From a virus: a stretch of DNA of 52,826 nt. The notes under the pieces were generated by a model. The model saw only the letters and a program-made list of their open reading frames with translations, did no database searches and was not told the origin of the DNA. The stretch covers positions 1 to 52,826 of the IMG/VR virus record IMGVR_UViG_3300046323_000202. One strand, written 5' to 3'. A program made the position numbers and the translations under genes. This document shows positions 16,966 through 24,671 of this stretch, one piece after another (the stretch's first letter is position 1; each line of letters begins with the position of its first letter).

Positions 16966-17444
16966 TGAAGACAAGGACTAAAATAGCTGCATTGGTACTC
17001 AGTGTAGCAGGCCTAGGTGGAATTGCTAGTCATGAAGGGCTAAAGCTCCAAGCGTACCGTCCAGTACCTCAAGATGTACCGACTGTAGGCTATGGTAGCA
17101 CTTTCTATGAAGATGGTTCCCCTGTAAAAATGGGAGATGCCATTACTAAAGAACGTGCTACTGTATTACTAAAGAACACTTCACTTGGCTTTGAAAGTAA
17201 AATCAAGCAATGCATTAAGGTTCCTTTGTGGCAATATGAGTACGATGCTTATGTTTCTTTGAGTTTCAATATAGGTACAAGTGCATTCTGCGGTAGTACT
17301 TTAGTTAAACGCTTGAATCAGTACGATTACGCTGGAGCTTGCCAAGAGATACTAAAATGGGATAAATTTCAAGGTCTACCTTTACGAGGGTTGACTAACC
17401 GTAGAATTCAGGAGAACCAGCAATGCCTTGGTATTATCAAGTAG
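16965..17444 (+). CDS. Endolysin: signal-anchor-release lysozyme (GH24)
   Basis: 159 residues. The N-terminus (IAALVLSVAGLGGIASHEG) is a weakly hydrophobic signal-anchor of the type found in phage 21-like lysozymes, exported by Sec and released on membrane depolarisation. Glu24 in the HEG motif is the expected catalytic acid. The segment DVPTVGYGST gives the catalytic Thr40. Position +9 from Glu24, where T4-type lysozymes have Asp, is Pro33 here; Asp37 is the nearest acidic residue. The C-terminus has GLTNRRIQENQQCL, a family hallmark. It cleaves the glycan strands of peptidoglycan. The gene overlaps both neighbours. Confidence 0.88.
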   Translation: MKTRTKIAALVLSVAGLGGIASHEGLKLQAYRPVPQDVPTVGYGSTFYEDGSPVKMGDAITKERATVLLKNTSLGFESKIKQCIKVPLWQYEYDAYVSLSFNIGTSAFCGSTLVKRLNQYDYAGACQEILKWDKFQGLPLRGLTNRRIQENQQCLGIIK

Positions 17445-17977
17445 TAATTATTCTTACATTAAGCCTATCATTAGTCCTAGGGTTTAAGTCTTGGCATAAC
17501 CAAGTATTGAAATCCGCAGTAACTGATGCTGTGCTGATCCGTACTCAAGAGATTAACGCAGAGTACACCCAAAGACTAGCTGATCTAAAGATTGAGCAAG
17601 ATAAGAACCAGACTATCCTTGATAACAAAATCAAAGATACATTAAAGGAAAAACAAAATGCACTTCAAACTAGCACTAATAAGTACAATGATCTTCTTAA
17701 GTGGGTGCAATCACAACCCTTCCGTACCAATGGTTCCACCAGCGAAGGTAATCTCATTAGAGATACCAGTAATCCAGAAGGCACCAGAGGAGTATCTTTC
17801 AACGGATTACTACAACAAGATGCAATTAATCTTGTTGAATACGCTCAACGAACAGAAGAACTAAAGGTTTACTTGAACTCGTGCTATAGACAGTACGATG
17901 ATGTAAAGAGCACAGTGGATGCTTTTGTTCTGAAGCATAATAAGCAGGTAACCGTAGAACCCTCTGAGAAGCCCTAG
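17423..17977 (+). CDS. Rz: Inner-membrane spanin (Rz-like)
   Basis: 184 residues with one N-terminal membrane helix (residues about 5-21, YQVVIILTLSLSLVLGF) and a long helical periplasmic part. This is the i-spanin topology. It overlaps the lysozyme gene by 22 bases and contains a complete outer-spanin gene in another frame. Together the two bridge inner and outer membranes and fuse them in the last lysis step. Confidence 0.85.
   Translation: MPWYYQVVIILTLSLSLVLGFKSWHNQVLKSAVTDAVLIRTQEINAEYTQRLADLKIEQDKNQTILDNKIKDTLKEKQNALQTSTNKYNDLLKWVQSQPFRTNGSTSEGNLIRDTSNPEGTRGVSFNGLLQQDAINLVEYAQRTEELKVYLNSCYRQYDDVKSTVDAFVLKHNKQVTVEPSEKP
17658..17864 (+). CDS. Rz1: Outer-membrane spanin lipoprotein (Rz1-like), nested in Rz
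   Basis: 68 residues, entirely inside the Rz gene in the +1 frame. It begins with a lipoprotein signal (LALISTMIFLSGC, lipobox LSGC with Cys17), followed by a proline-containing stretch (PSVPMVPP). The start follows AAGGAAAAACAAA. Nested o-spanins of this type are known from lambda. The C-terminus should contact the C-terminus of Rz in the periplasm. Gram-negative host is implied. Confidence 0.85.
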   Translation: MHFKLALISTMIFLSGCNHNPSVPMVPPAKVISLEIPVIQKAPEEYLSTDYYNKMQLILLNTLNEQKN

Positions 17978-17990
17978 AACAGCCTAGGAT

Positions 17991-18041
17991 GGATTTAAAG
18001 TACCTAGGTAATACAACCATAGCCACCTTGTGTTTAAATCC
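17991..18041. repeat. Inverted repeat in the convergent intergenic region
   Basis: A 9-base perfect inverted repeat, GGATTTAAA (17991-17999) and TTTAAATCC (18033-18041), spans 33 bases between the two converging gene blocks. It has no U-tract. CCTAGG also occurs twice nearby. The role is unknown; it could fold in transcripts of either strand. Confidence 0.5.
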
Positions 18042-18080
18042 ACTGTAGCCCTTGTAAACAACTCTAGGTTCACAAAGCAG

Positions 18081-18117
18081 AAAACCCCAGACGCCACTTA
18101 AGGTATCTGGGGTTTTT
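18081..18117. terminator. Bidirectional terminator between converging gene blocks
   Basis: A 9-base-pair stem AACCCCAGA / TCTGGGGTT is flanked by A-rich sequence on the left and TTTTT on the right, so it can stop transcription from both sides. It lies between the spanin genes (plus) and the end of the metabolic block (minus). Confidence 0.85.
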
Positions 18118-18129
18118 CTATATCTGTAC

Positions 18130-18450
18130 TTACTGGTACGTTCGTTTCTCTTTAATCTTTTGGTTAGCCCACATATAAAAACTCACTGAAGCATCATCAG
18201 TTAACTCAATTAACTTAGCTGAGTGATACTCAAGATAGCAACAACGGTTGTACTCTTGGTTGTGCTTCTGAATCTCCTTCTGGATTAACTCAGCATAATC
18301 ATTAAGTGATTTAGTGTTCTCTTCTTGCATTAAACCGCTGGAGATAATCATAGTAGTACGCTGGAGTTCTTGGCGTAGACCTTGGACTAATTCACCAAGG
18401 TACGATGAATACTCCGCTAGGTCAACGTAGTGTTTTACCGATGAAGTCAA
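18130..18450 (-). CDS. Hypothetical helical protein
   Basis: 106 residues, mostly alpha-helical and charged, with a CC pair in the middle (YNRCCYLEYH). No family is recognised. It is the last gene of the nucleotide-metabolism transcript and its start overlaps the thioredoxin stop by four bases (ATGA), so they are co-translated. Confidence 0.6.
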   Translation of the reverse strand: MTSSVKHYVDLAEYSSYLGELVQGLRQELQRTTMIISSGLMQEENTKSLNDYAELIQKEIQKHNQEYNRCCYLEYHSAKLIELTDDASVSFYMWANQKIKEKRTYQ

Positions 18451-18704
18451 TCTGTACCTCCTAGGAATTTCATGAGTTCATCTTTGTTAAACGCTCCACT
18501 CTTTCGCTTGATTTCCTCTCCAGTCTCGTCAAGGTAAATGAGAGTTGGTAATCCACGAACACCGTAGGATTTTGCACTGACTGTATCTGCGTCGATGTTA
18601 ATAGGTACTACTTCAATTCCAGTCAAGTCAACATCCTTGAGTAGATTGGAGAGTACCTTACAGCCGCTGCACCACGGGGCCTCAAATTTTAGTAATGTTT
18701 TCAT
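18447..18704 (-). CDS. Thioredoxin / glutaredoxin-like protein
   Basis: 85 residues of the short thioredoxin fold. The active site is WCSGC (Cys12 and Cys15), and the cis-proline motif GLPT (Pro53) is present. It directly follows the ribonucleotide reductase genes and is the natural electron donor for the C-terminal cysteine pair of the large subunit. The start follows AAAGGAAAT. Phage thioredoxins of this length are common beside RNR genes. Confidence 0.88.
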   Translation of the reverse strand: MKTLLKFEAPWCSGCKVLSNLLKDVDLTGIEVVPINIDADTVSAKSYGVRGLPTLIYLDETGEEIKRKSGAFNKDELMKFLGGTD

Positions 18705-18720
18705 ATTTCCTTTCGTTAAG

Positions 18721-18738
18721 AAAAGGCCGAAGCCCTTT
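18721..18738 (-). terminator. Weak terminator between nrdA and thioredoxin
   Basis: On the minus strand a 7-base-pair stem AAAGGGC / GCCTTTT with a UUCG loop lies 4 bases after the RNR stop. The U-tract is short (TTTTC), so it probably only attenuates transcription into the thioredoxin gene. Confidence 0.5.
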
Positions 18739-18741
18739 CAG

Positions 18742-21441
18742 TTATTGGCAAGCTTCGCATTCGCCTTTACTTGCTTGCACACCCGCTTGAGTGTACACGT
18801 AGTACAGAGCCAGAATGTTAGGATCAGCAAATGCTTCCTGATGAACTTCAGCAATCCAGTTAGGGGATTCATCAGCAGAGAAGAACAAGTTCAGTGACTG
18901 CCATTGATCAATATATGCAGACCTTGCTGACGCTAATCGTAACACAGCTTTCTGGTTAATCTCGAACGCTGTCTTGAATACTTGTTTCTCTTCATCAGTT
19001 AACCAATCTACCTTCTGAACTGAGCCTTGATTATCTGTCATCTCCTGAATGTGTTTCTTCGTGTATACGCCTTTCTTTTTCATAAGTTCAAGCAACACAG
19101 GATTAGTCCTATCCATTTCACCAGCAGATGTTGTCTGAGTATAACTCATAGCTGGATCAGGATTGATACCCTCTGATACACCACCCATCAGTAAAGCTGT
19201 GGACTTAGTAGGAGCAATCGCAATCAAGTGAGTATTCCGTACTCCATAACCTTTGCACCATTCTGGTTCACCTAATTCTACTGCCATTTCAGACGTAGCT
19301 AATGAAGCACCTTCCATAATACTAGCTGAGATTTCTTGGCTTAACATGTGTGCATCAAAGGATTCAAACGGTAACATCTTCTGCATAAACAATGTATGGA
19401 TACCACATAGACCTAGACCAAGTGCCCTTGATTTCTCAGTGAATTTAACTGCCTTTTCTAATCCGCGAATACCCTTAGCTCGTTCAATGAATTCTCCAGC
19501 TACACAGTCCAAGAAAATAGTAGCCCAGTAAACAGCGTCAGTATCTTTCCATTCGTTGAACTTAGCTGCATTCATCGAAGAGAGTACGCAAGTGTAGGTC
19601 AAGTCTTTACTGTTATGAAGAATAATTTCTGAACATTGTCCTGTCAATAATCCATTGAATACCCCCATTCCTCGTTTTGGTTCTGTAAAACAGTAGGTGT
19701 CATCAATTCGTCCCTCGTCAATTACCTCCATGACTTTAACAAAGTGATTACATTCCCGATTTGGGCGGTGATCACTTAGAACCAACCTGTGAGTCTTAAA
19801 TCCAAGGTCTTGCAAGTTATTTATACCAGTTTGACCAAACATGATTCTCCACGAGTTCTGACAGAAGTACTCCTTGTTTAGCCCCGTACCATCATTTGCG
19901 GGTAAACTGCGCATTCCTTCATCAGCAGCCCACATTACCTTAGAGGATACCCCCATCGTTTGTAGCATCATTTGTATTTCTAGTAAGAAATTCTTATTAA
20001 TACTCCCTGCTTGAATACTTTGAGTAGGTCCATTACGACAAACAACTCCATCACCATCTAAGAATCCAGCAAGCCACTCAAGTTTAGATTTAATTGTATA
20101 GTTCCCAGAGGGTACAAAGAATTTATTCTTCAATAGTTTAGTTGTCTTGTACTGACGATTCATATCCTCTTGCACGTACCATTTACCACCAAGGTCATCA
20201 AATAGGTTTTCAAGTTTACGTTTTGCATGATAAAGGTAGATACGTTGTCCTGCTTTTTCAATACACCCGTCCGCGCTATAAAATCCATTAGCATACGCAA
20301 AATCAAGTGTATCTTCACCTTCAATGATAGGAAAATCGCACTTAATTAGTTTGTCGCCTTTCTTTAATTCATTTGCTCGTTTTTCAATAATCCAGCGATT
20401 ACCACTAACATCATTTCGCATTGCTACATAGAACTTGTGGTAAGGAGTGCATTCTAATTCAAACCCACTATTCGTAACTACCCGAACTAACTTCTGATTC
20501 TCACCAGTTTTCTTTACAACTACACTAGAGAACTCTTTACCATTCCATACATTTACGGTTTCATCTTCAAGATCAACAATCTGTTGATACCCCTCATCTG
20601 TTAGAACTAAAGTTTCAGGTGCTACACAAAGTTGACTGTTGTTAATAAACAACCCTCTATCCTTGTACATAGCTGGACGTTTTTCGTTGGCTTTGTCAAT
20701 AAAGAAGAAGTAGCCCTTACCAGTTACCATCTTGACTTTCATGGCTTTCTGGAAACGCTCTACAGCTTCAGAATCTCCTTTGTTTAAACGATCAATAAAT
20801 GTTTGCTTGATAGTCCACCCAATATTTAAATCATCACCATCTGCGGATAAGTGGTCAATCAGTTCATTGAAGTCCCCGTGTTCAATATCTAGATAGCAAG
20901 CCCAAGCACCTCTACGTGCTGTACCTTGAGCGATATTTCGCATTGCACTTACATGTTCTTTAACAATCGGCATCACCCCGGAAGCCTTACCACCTACACT
21001 GATCTTAGAACCACGAGGACGAATTGAACTCAAATCCGTAGCAGTACCAAAGCCGTACTTGGTCAACATAGCTACTTCGTGTAGATTGCTGTAGAAGCCA
21101 TCCACAGAGTCCTCTGCGACTGTTCCAGAGCATGATACTGGCATACCCCTTGCTGTACCCATATTAGCCAACACAGGAGTACTAGGAGACAACCAACCGT
21201 TCCACAGCAGTTCAAAGAATTTATCTTTCGCTTCAGCCTCAAATACAGTACCTTTTAGATGCTTAGCTGCTGTAGCTGCAATACGCTCAAATTGCCCTTT
21301 AACTGATTTCCCGTTCGTATCGTACTCGTACTTATCAGCGAACATTTGATAGCCGCCTGTGGTATACCAGCTAGGAACAAGACCTTGCTCTTGTAGTTCT
21401 TTTCGTTTCTCACTTAAGTCCTTGTATAGATTCTTACTCAT
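18742..21441 (-). CDS. nrdA: Class I ribonucleotide reductase large subunit, containing an intein
   Basis: 899 codons encoding a precursor in which a 331-residue intein (residues 272-602) splits the enzyme. The joined exteins give a 568-residue protein that reduces ribonucleoside diphosphates. Visible residues: Cys104 (SCSGT, first redox cysteine), the radical site CSEI (Cys603, Glu605), its redox partner Cys618 (TCVLSS), the tyrosine pair Tyr880-Tyr881 (LALYYVY), and the C-terminal CEAC pair that meets thioredoxin. The residue corresponding to E. coli Asn437 is Gln270. No N-terminal ATP-cone is present. The start overlaps the small-subunit gene by 8 bases. Confidence 0.93.
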   Translation of the reverse strand: MSKNLYKDLSEKRKELQEQGLVPSWYTTGGYQMFADKYEYDTNGKSVKGQFERIAATAAKHLKGTVFEAEAKDKFFELLWNGWLSPSTPVLANMGTARGMPVSCSGTVAEDSVDGFYSNLHEVAMLTKYGFGTATDLSSIRPRGSKISVGGKASGVMPIVKEHVSAMRNIAQGTARRGAWACYLDIEHGDFNELIDHLSADGDDLNIGWTIKQTFIDRLNKGDSEAVERFQKAMKVKMVTGKGYFFFIDKANEKRPAMYKDRGLFINNSQLCVAPETLVLTDEGYQQIVDLEDETVNVWNGKEFSSVVVKKTGENQKLVRVVTNSGFELECTPYHKFYVAMRNDVSGNRWIIEKRANELKKGDKLIKCDFPIIEGEDTLDFAYANGFYSADGCIEKAGQRIYLYHAKRKLENLFDDLGGKWYVQEDMNRQYKTTKLLKNKFFVPSGNYTIKSKLEWLAGFLDGDGVVCRNGPTQSIQAGSINKNFLLEIQMMLQTMGVSSKVMWAADEGMRSLPANDGTGLNKEYFCQNSWRIMFGQTGINNLQDLGFKTHRLVLSDHRPNRECNHFVKVMEVIDEGRIDDTYCFTEPKRGMGVFNGLLTGQCSEIILHNSKDLTYTCVLSSMNAAKFNEWKDTDAVYWATIFLDCVAGEFIERAKGIRGLEKAVKFTEKSRALGLGLCGIHTLFMQKMLPFESFDAHMLSQEISASIMEGASLATSEMAVELGEPEWCKGYGVRNTHLIAIAPTKSTALLMGGVSEGINPDPAMSYTQTTSAGEMDRTNPVLLELMKKKGVYTKKHIQEMTDNQGSVQKVDWLTDEEKQVFKTAFEINQKAVLRLASARSAYIDQWQSLNLFFSADESPNWIAEVHQEAFADPNILALYYVYTQAGVQASKGECEACQ
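19636..20628 (-). mobile_element. Intein with LAGLIDADG homing endonuclease in NrdA
   Basis: The intein begins at Cys272 (CVAPETLVLTDEG, splicing block A) and contains a block-B-like ECTPYHKFYV near residue 330. Two LAGLIDADG-type motifs follow: ANGFYSADGC near 384 and EWLAGFLDGDG near 455. The C-terminal block reads GMGVFNGLLTGQ, ending in Gln602 instead of the usual Asn, and the first extein residue is Cys603. It is inserted exactly before the catalytic cysteine of the RNR radical site, a conserved insertion point for RNR inteins. Both self-splicing and homing functions look intact. Confidence 0.92.
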
Positions 21442-22402
21442 TGATAGCCTTCCATTTAAATTCTGATTGATCCCAGTTCCGATTGTACTCTCTTCCTACT
21501 CCGCTGAAAAAGTCATTGAACTGGTATTTATTGATCCCATCGTAGAATGTTTCAGCAATTGGATTGTACTTTACATCGTACTCTTTTTCATACCCTAATT
21601 CCTTCAGACACTCATTGACTCTTGACTGAACAAAACACTCAAGCTGATGCGCCGTGATTCCGGGAATAGTTCCTTTCTCAAATAGCATAGAAATGATCTT
21701 GCACTCGTGTTCATAAATTTTACGACCAGCTTCTCTTACTTTATTTTCAAGCTCTGCTAGTTCCTCTTCGGAATGGTCTTCTAATGATAATTTGTATTTA
21801 AACGCCCAAGCTCCACCGATTGAGTGGAGGTGTTCGTCCCTACAAGACATATTTATGCCACGAACTACGTTCATTAGTTTGTTCTTACCTTGGGATTGAT
21901 AGTGCTTCAAGAAAGCAAAACTACTATACAAGATAACACCTTCGACCATACTAAACGCTGCAAGTGAAATCAAATCATCAGGGTGATCAATGATCTCTCC
22001 AATGTGTTCAACCCTTGATTTAAGGATAGGATCATCCAAGTAAGACATATAGAACTCTGGAGTATCAATATGAAGTAACTGATTAATCTTGTTGTAGAAC
22101 GGTGCATGAATAGCTAGTTCAACCATACTAAAAACAGAAGCCATTCGGTGAAACTCCGCACCATTGAACATTTTCTTAAAGCGTCCACCCCAGTATTCAG
22201 AACCAGCATGAGTCTCATAGATACTGAATAATTTTAGAGTAGTAATAACTGCGTGTTTCTCTGATTCAGTGAAGTTAACCAGAACGTCCTGAATATCTTT
22301 AGCTACATTGATCTCGTCAGCAGTCCAGAATACTTTAAGTTGTTGATCTGCGAACTCAATTGGTTCTTCTCGTTCGTTAATTGGTAGTAAGTAATTTTCC
22401 AT
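21434..22402 (-). CDS. nrdB: Class I ribonucleotide reductase small subunit
   Basis: 322 residues of the ferritin-like R2 fold, which makes the radical for NrdA. Candidate metal ligands are Glu63 (IYETHAG), Glu95 and His99 (VELAIHAPFY), Glu154 (MVEGV), and Glu190 and His193 (RDEHLH). Tyr103 lies four residues after His99, as the radical tyrosine does in E. coli. The first E/H pair is spaced by four rather than three residues, so the metal site may differ from the classical one. It is shorter than E. coli R2 (375), as usual for phages. It overlaps nrdA by 8 bases. Confidence 0.9.
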   Translation of the reverse strand: MENYLLPINEREEPIEFADQQLKVFWTADEINVAKDIQDVLVNFTESEKHAVITTLKLFSIYETHAGSEYWGGRFKKMFNGAEFHRMASVFSMVELAIHAPFYNKINQLLHIDTPEFYMSYLDDPILKSRVEHIGEIIDHPDDLISLAAFSMVEGVILYSSFAFLKHYQSQGKNKLMNVVRGINMSCRDEHLHSIGGAWAFKYKLSLEDHSEEELAELENKVREAGRKIYEHECKIISMLFEKGTIPGITAHQLECFVQSRVNECLKELGYEKEYDVKYNPIAETFYDGINKYQFNDFFSGVGREYNRNWDQSEFKWKAINE

Positions 22403-22415
22403 TATTTTCCTTTAT

Positions 22416-22748
22416 TTATTCTGTCATTCCACGCAAGGAATATAAATCCTTGACTAAATTATTCCCACTTGATTTATCCTTAGCCTCTTGGCTGGAGTAC
22501 TCTGACTCGATCCACTTCTGATCTAAGCGTTCATTTCCGACAAACCTGCTACAAGTATTGATATTTCCGAACCGATTACGATGAGTGTTGAACTGAACCT
22601 CATAGGGCTGATTAACATCTATTCCAAGGTCATATAACACCCCTTCTAGCTGCTGTGGATTGCTCTGAACCCATTCCTCAGTGTAAAGAGGATTAACCGT
22701 CCATAGCTCGCTTTGGCTAATGTAGACTAGTGCAATAATTGAACTCAT
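22416..22748 (-). CDS. Hypothetical protein between thyX and nrdB
   Basis: 110 residues, soluble and not recognised. Its ATG overlaps the thyX stop (ATGA), and the nrdB gene begins 13 bases after its stop, so it belongs to the nucleotide-metabolism operon. A small domain with SELWTVNP and THRNRFGN is visible but no motif points to a function. Confidence 0.6.
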   Translation of the reverse strand: MSSIIALVYISQSELWTVNPLYTEEWVQSNPQQLEGVLYDLGIDVNQPYEVQFNTHRNRFGNINTCSRFVGNERLDQKWIESEYSSQEAKDKSSGNNLVKDLYSLRGMTE

Positions 22749-23407
22749 TGTTTATCTCCTTGTTTAACTAATGCCTTCCATGCAACGGGAAATAAATCAA
22801 GTGCTTTTATGTTAATCATTTCAGCAACCTCTGTAGCCTCTTTCTGAGTATGAGGATCAAGCCTTAAGCTACACATCTTTGCAAAAGCAAATAAACTTCC
22901 TGACCAAACCCAATCAGTGCATGTATCTAGAAGTAAGGCTGCTCGTGCTTGCTCAGGTGCGACATTCAATGCTAATAGTTCATTATAAGCCTTCAATGAG
23001 TGTTCAGCTAAATCCCAAAAGATTTTATCCGCTAATTCAAAATCATTGTTATTCAATAAACCACCCGAGCCTTGTTTAATTGATTTATCAGGACGGTATC
23101 GCCATTCTAATTTAAAGAACTCCGGCACGTCATCAACATATCGGCGAGATGTTTCATTCCAAGGTAAATATTCGTGTTTTACTAGTTGTCGTGCTACAAA
23201 AATAGGTGCCTTTACTCGAAATGACATAAAAGCATGATTGAAGCAACTCTTATGATTGTGATCAGATAAATACCGAATCAGCTTACTATTCTGCTCATCT
23301 GAATACAAACCAGATGTTTTGTTAAATGAAACCCTTGCTGCATTGACTACTGAATTATCATTACCAAAATGGTCAATATACTCTACTTGTGTTGTTGTCT
23401 TAATCAT
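22745..23407 (-). CDS. thyX: Flavin-dependent thymidylate synthase ThyX
   Basis: 220 residues. It methylates dUMP to dTMP with FAD and methylene-tetrahydrofolate. The ThyX motif is the variant RQLVKHEYLPWNETSRRY (residues 73-90), with Lys77-His78 in place of the usual Arg-His-Arg, a variant form also seen in phage enzymes. The N-terminus NAARVSFNK and the C-terminal LRLDPHTQKE fit the fold. The gene starts inside the end of an HNH gene (8-base overlap). Confidence 0.88.
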   Translation of the reverse strand: MIKTTTQVEYIDHFGNDNSVVNAARVSFNKTSGLYSDEQNSKLIRYLSDHNHKSCFNHAFMSFRVKAPIFVARQLVKHEYLPWNETSRRYVDDVPEFFKLEWRYRPDKSIKQGSGGLLNNNDFELADKIFWDLAEHSLKAYNELLALNVAPEQARAALLLDTCTDWVWSGSLFAFAKMCSLRLDPHTQKEATEVAEMINIKALDLFPVAWKALVKQGDKQ

Positions 23408-24044
23408 TTAACTCCTTAATTACTCTGTTGTAGATATCTGGAAAACTATAACCACTGCATATTGCCTGAAGACATTGGCGGCTATACTTATGATCCTCCA
23501 TGATCATATCAATCGCCCCTTGTTTGGCACGATTTAAGTCTCCTTTAATTTTTAAATATTTCCTGAGAATTATTTCTACCTCTTCGTCCTTAACTACAGA
23601 GTTAAGTGGACGTAATCCTTGAGATTTTCTAGCATGCGCGGAAATTCTGCACCTATCGGCGGCAGGTTTATCTAAATTATTATCCCTAGAACTACCAATC
23701 GCAATGTTGTTTTTACTTAAATCAAGTTTATTTGCGTTAAGGTGTCTTACGTTAACCCCTTTTCTTAATGCAATTTCTCCATATAGTAAATATGCAACAA
23801 ATTTGTGAATGGCAAAAGAGACATTTTTCTTTCTTCCTGTATTGTCATTCATAGTTAAGAACGGATACCTTTGAGTACCGTACTGTTTTGGTTTCATTCT
23901 TGTGCCCAACGGTGTAACAACTTCTTGAGAGTTAAAATCAAAATAGTAACCTCTTTCTACTGCTTTAATTATGTTAAGACAATTGCTGCTGTACTCTAAA
24001 GGATAGTTGATTATACTCTCAGGAATTTCTGGTAGAAATGTCAT
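23400..24044 (-). CDS. Free-standing HNH endonuclease beside thyX
   Basis: 214 residues. The HNH core is FAIHKFVAYLLYG, then NVRHLNANKLDLSKNNIAIGSSRDN, with the expected first His, the RHL pair and the N-x-x-x-DL-x-x-x-N loop. The C-terminal helical region may bind DNA. Codon use is more AT-rich than that of the neighbouring genes. It is inserted between the small gene at 24.05 kb and thyX with tight overlaps on the thyX side, typical of homing genes in phage nucleotide operons. Confidence 0.8.
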   Translation of the reverse strand: MTFLPEIPESIINYPLEYSSNCLNIIKAVERGYYFDFNSQEVVTPLGTRMKPKQYGTQRYPFLTMNDNTGRKKNVSFAIHKFVAYLLYGEIALRKGVNVRHLNANKLDLSKNNIAIGSSRDNNLDKPAADRCRISAHARKSQGLRPLNSVVKDEEVEIILRKYLKIKGDLNRAKQGAIDMIMEDHKYSRQCLQAICSGYSFPDIYNRVIKELND

Positions 24045-24052
24045 AGTTCTCC

Positions 24053-24256
24053 TTATTCTGCGTTAGTAATGTCTGTACTTTCACCTGTGTTAATCCAATA
24101 AGAATCAAAGGGTGCATCTGTGGCTTTCACATGAAAGATTCCTTGTGCTTGAAGCTCCACTACTTGTACGTTGCGTCCGTTATGAAGGAATACTTCACCT
24201 AGTGTGTACTGCTTAATAGGTGTATCTTTTGTTTGTGCGTTTGTATTCTTAGTCAT
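24053..24256 (-). CDS. Small hypothetical protein
   Basis: 67 residues, with a Thr/Lys-rich start and a beta-rich body (GEVFLHNGRNVQVVELQAQG) like small OB or SH3-type domains. No family is recognised. It is the first gene after the promoter at 24304-24332. Start follows AAAGGAATAAT. Confidence 0.6.
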   Translation of the reverse strand: MTKNTNAQTKDTPIKQYTLGEVFLHNGRNVQVVELQAQGIFHVKATDAPFDSYWINTGESTDITNAE

Positions 24257-24303
24257 ATTATTCCTTTATTCATTCTGATATTAGCTTTTAAAAGTGGGCA
24301 GTT

Positions 24304-24332
24304 ATTCTAACACACCCAACGAGGGACTTCAA
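24304..24332 (-). promoter_or_regulatory. Sigma70-type promoter of the nucleotide-metabolism operon
   Basis: On the minus strand, -35 box TTGAAG and -10 box TAGAAT are 17 bases apart, with an extended -10 TG. It overlaps the stop of the diphosphohydrolase gene and reads toward thyX, nrdB and nrdA. Confidence 0.65.
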
Positions 24333-24658
24333 GTGAAGTATTGCTTTGATTTACCTTCTTTGTAACCCTTCATCTCAAACCAAAGTAAAAACAATACATT
24401 AGTACAAGCATGAGCCAAGTGATGTAGTCCTGATTCTTGATCGTTCTTCTCACCGTCCCACCATGCAGTAATGTGCCGCATCAAAGCACTGTAGTACCGC
24501 TTCTTAGCGTTAGGTACTTGCTTCCAGTTACATCCATCATCTGCTGGATACTTCTTATCACCGTAGTGCAGCACCTTTAGGACTTCTTTGATGGGTTCAA
24601 TTGGCAGATACCACCATTGAAGCTTACCATCGTCGTACTTGATTCCTTTATTTTCCAT
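24329..24658 (-). CDS. dATP/dGTP diphosphohydrolase-like protein
   Basis: 109 residues from the ATG at 24658, which has AAAGGAG five bases upstream; an upstream in-frame ATG at 24688 has no ribosome site and would overlap the previous gene. The body shows the family pattern: KYDDGKLQWWYLP at the start, CNWKQ, then YYSALMRHITAWWDGE and SGLHHLAHACTNVLF with a cluster of His residues (62, 79, 80, 83). This all-helical family degrades deoxypurine triphosphates. It may tune dATP/dGTP pools with the RNR and ThyX encoded downstream. Confidence 0.75.
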   Translation of the reverse strand: MENKGIKYDDGKLQWWYLPIEPIKEVLKVLHYGDKKYPADDGCNWKQVPNAKKRYYSALMRHITAWWDGEKNDQESGLHHLAHACTNVLFLLWFEMKGYKEGKSKQYFT

Positions 24659-24671
24659 CGTACTCCTTTTA

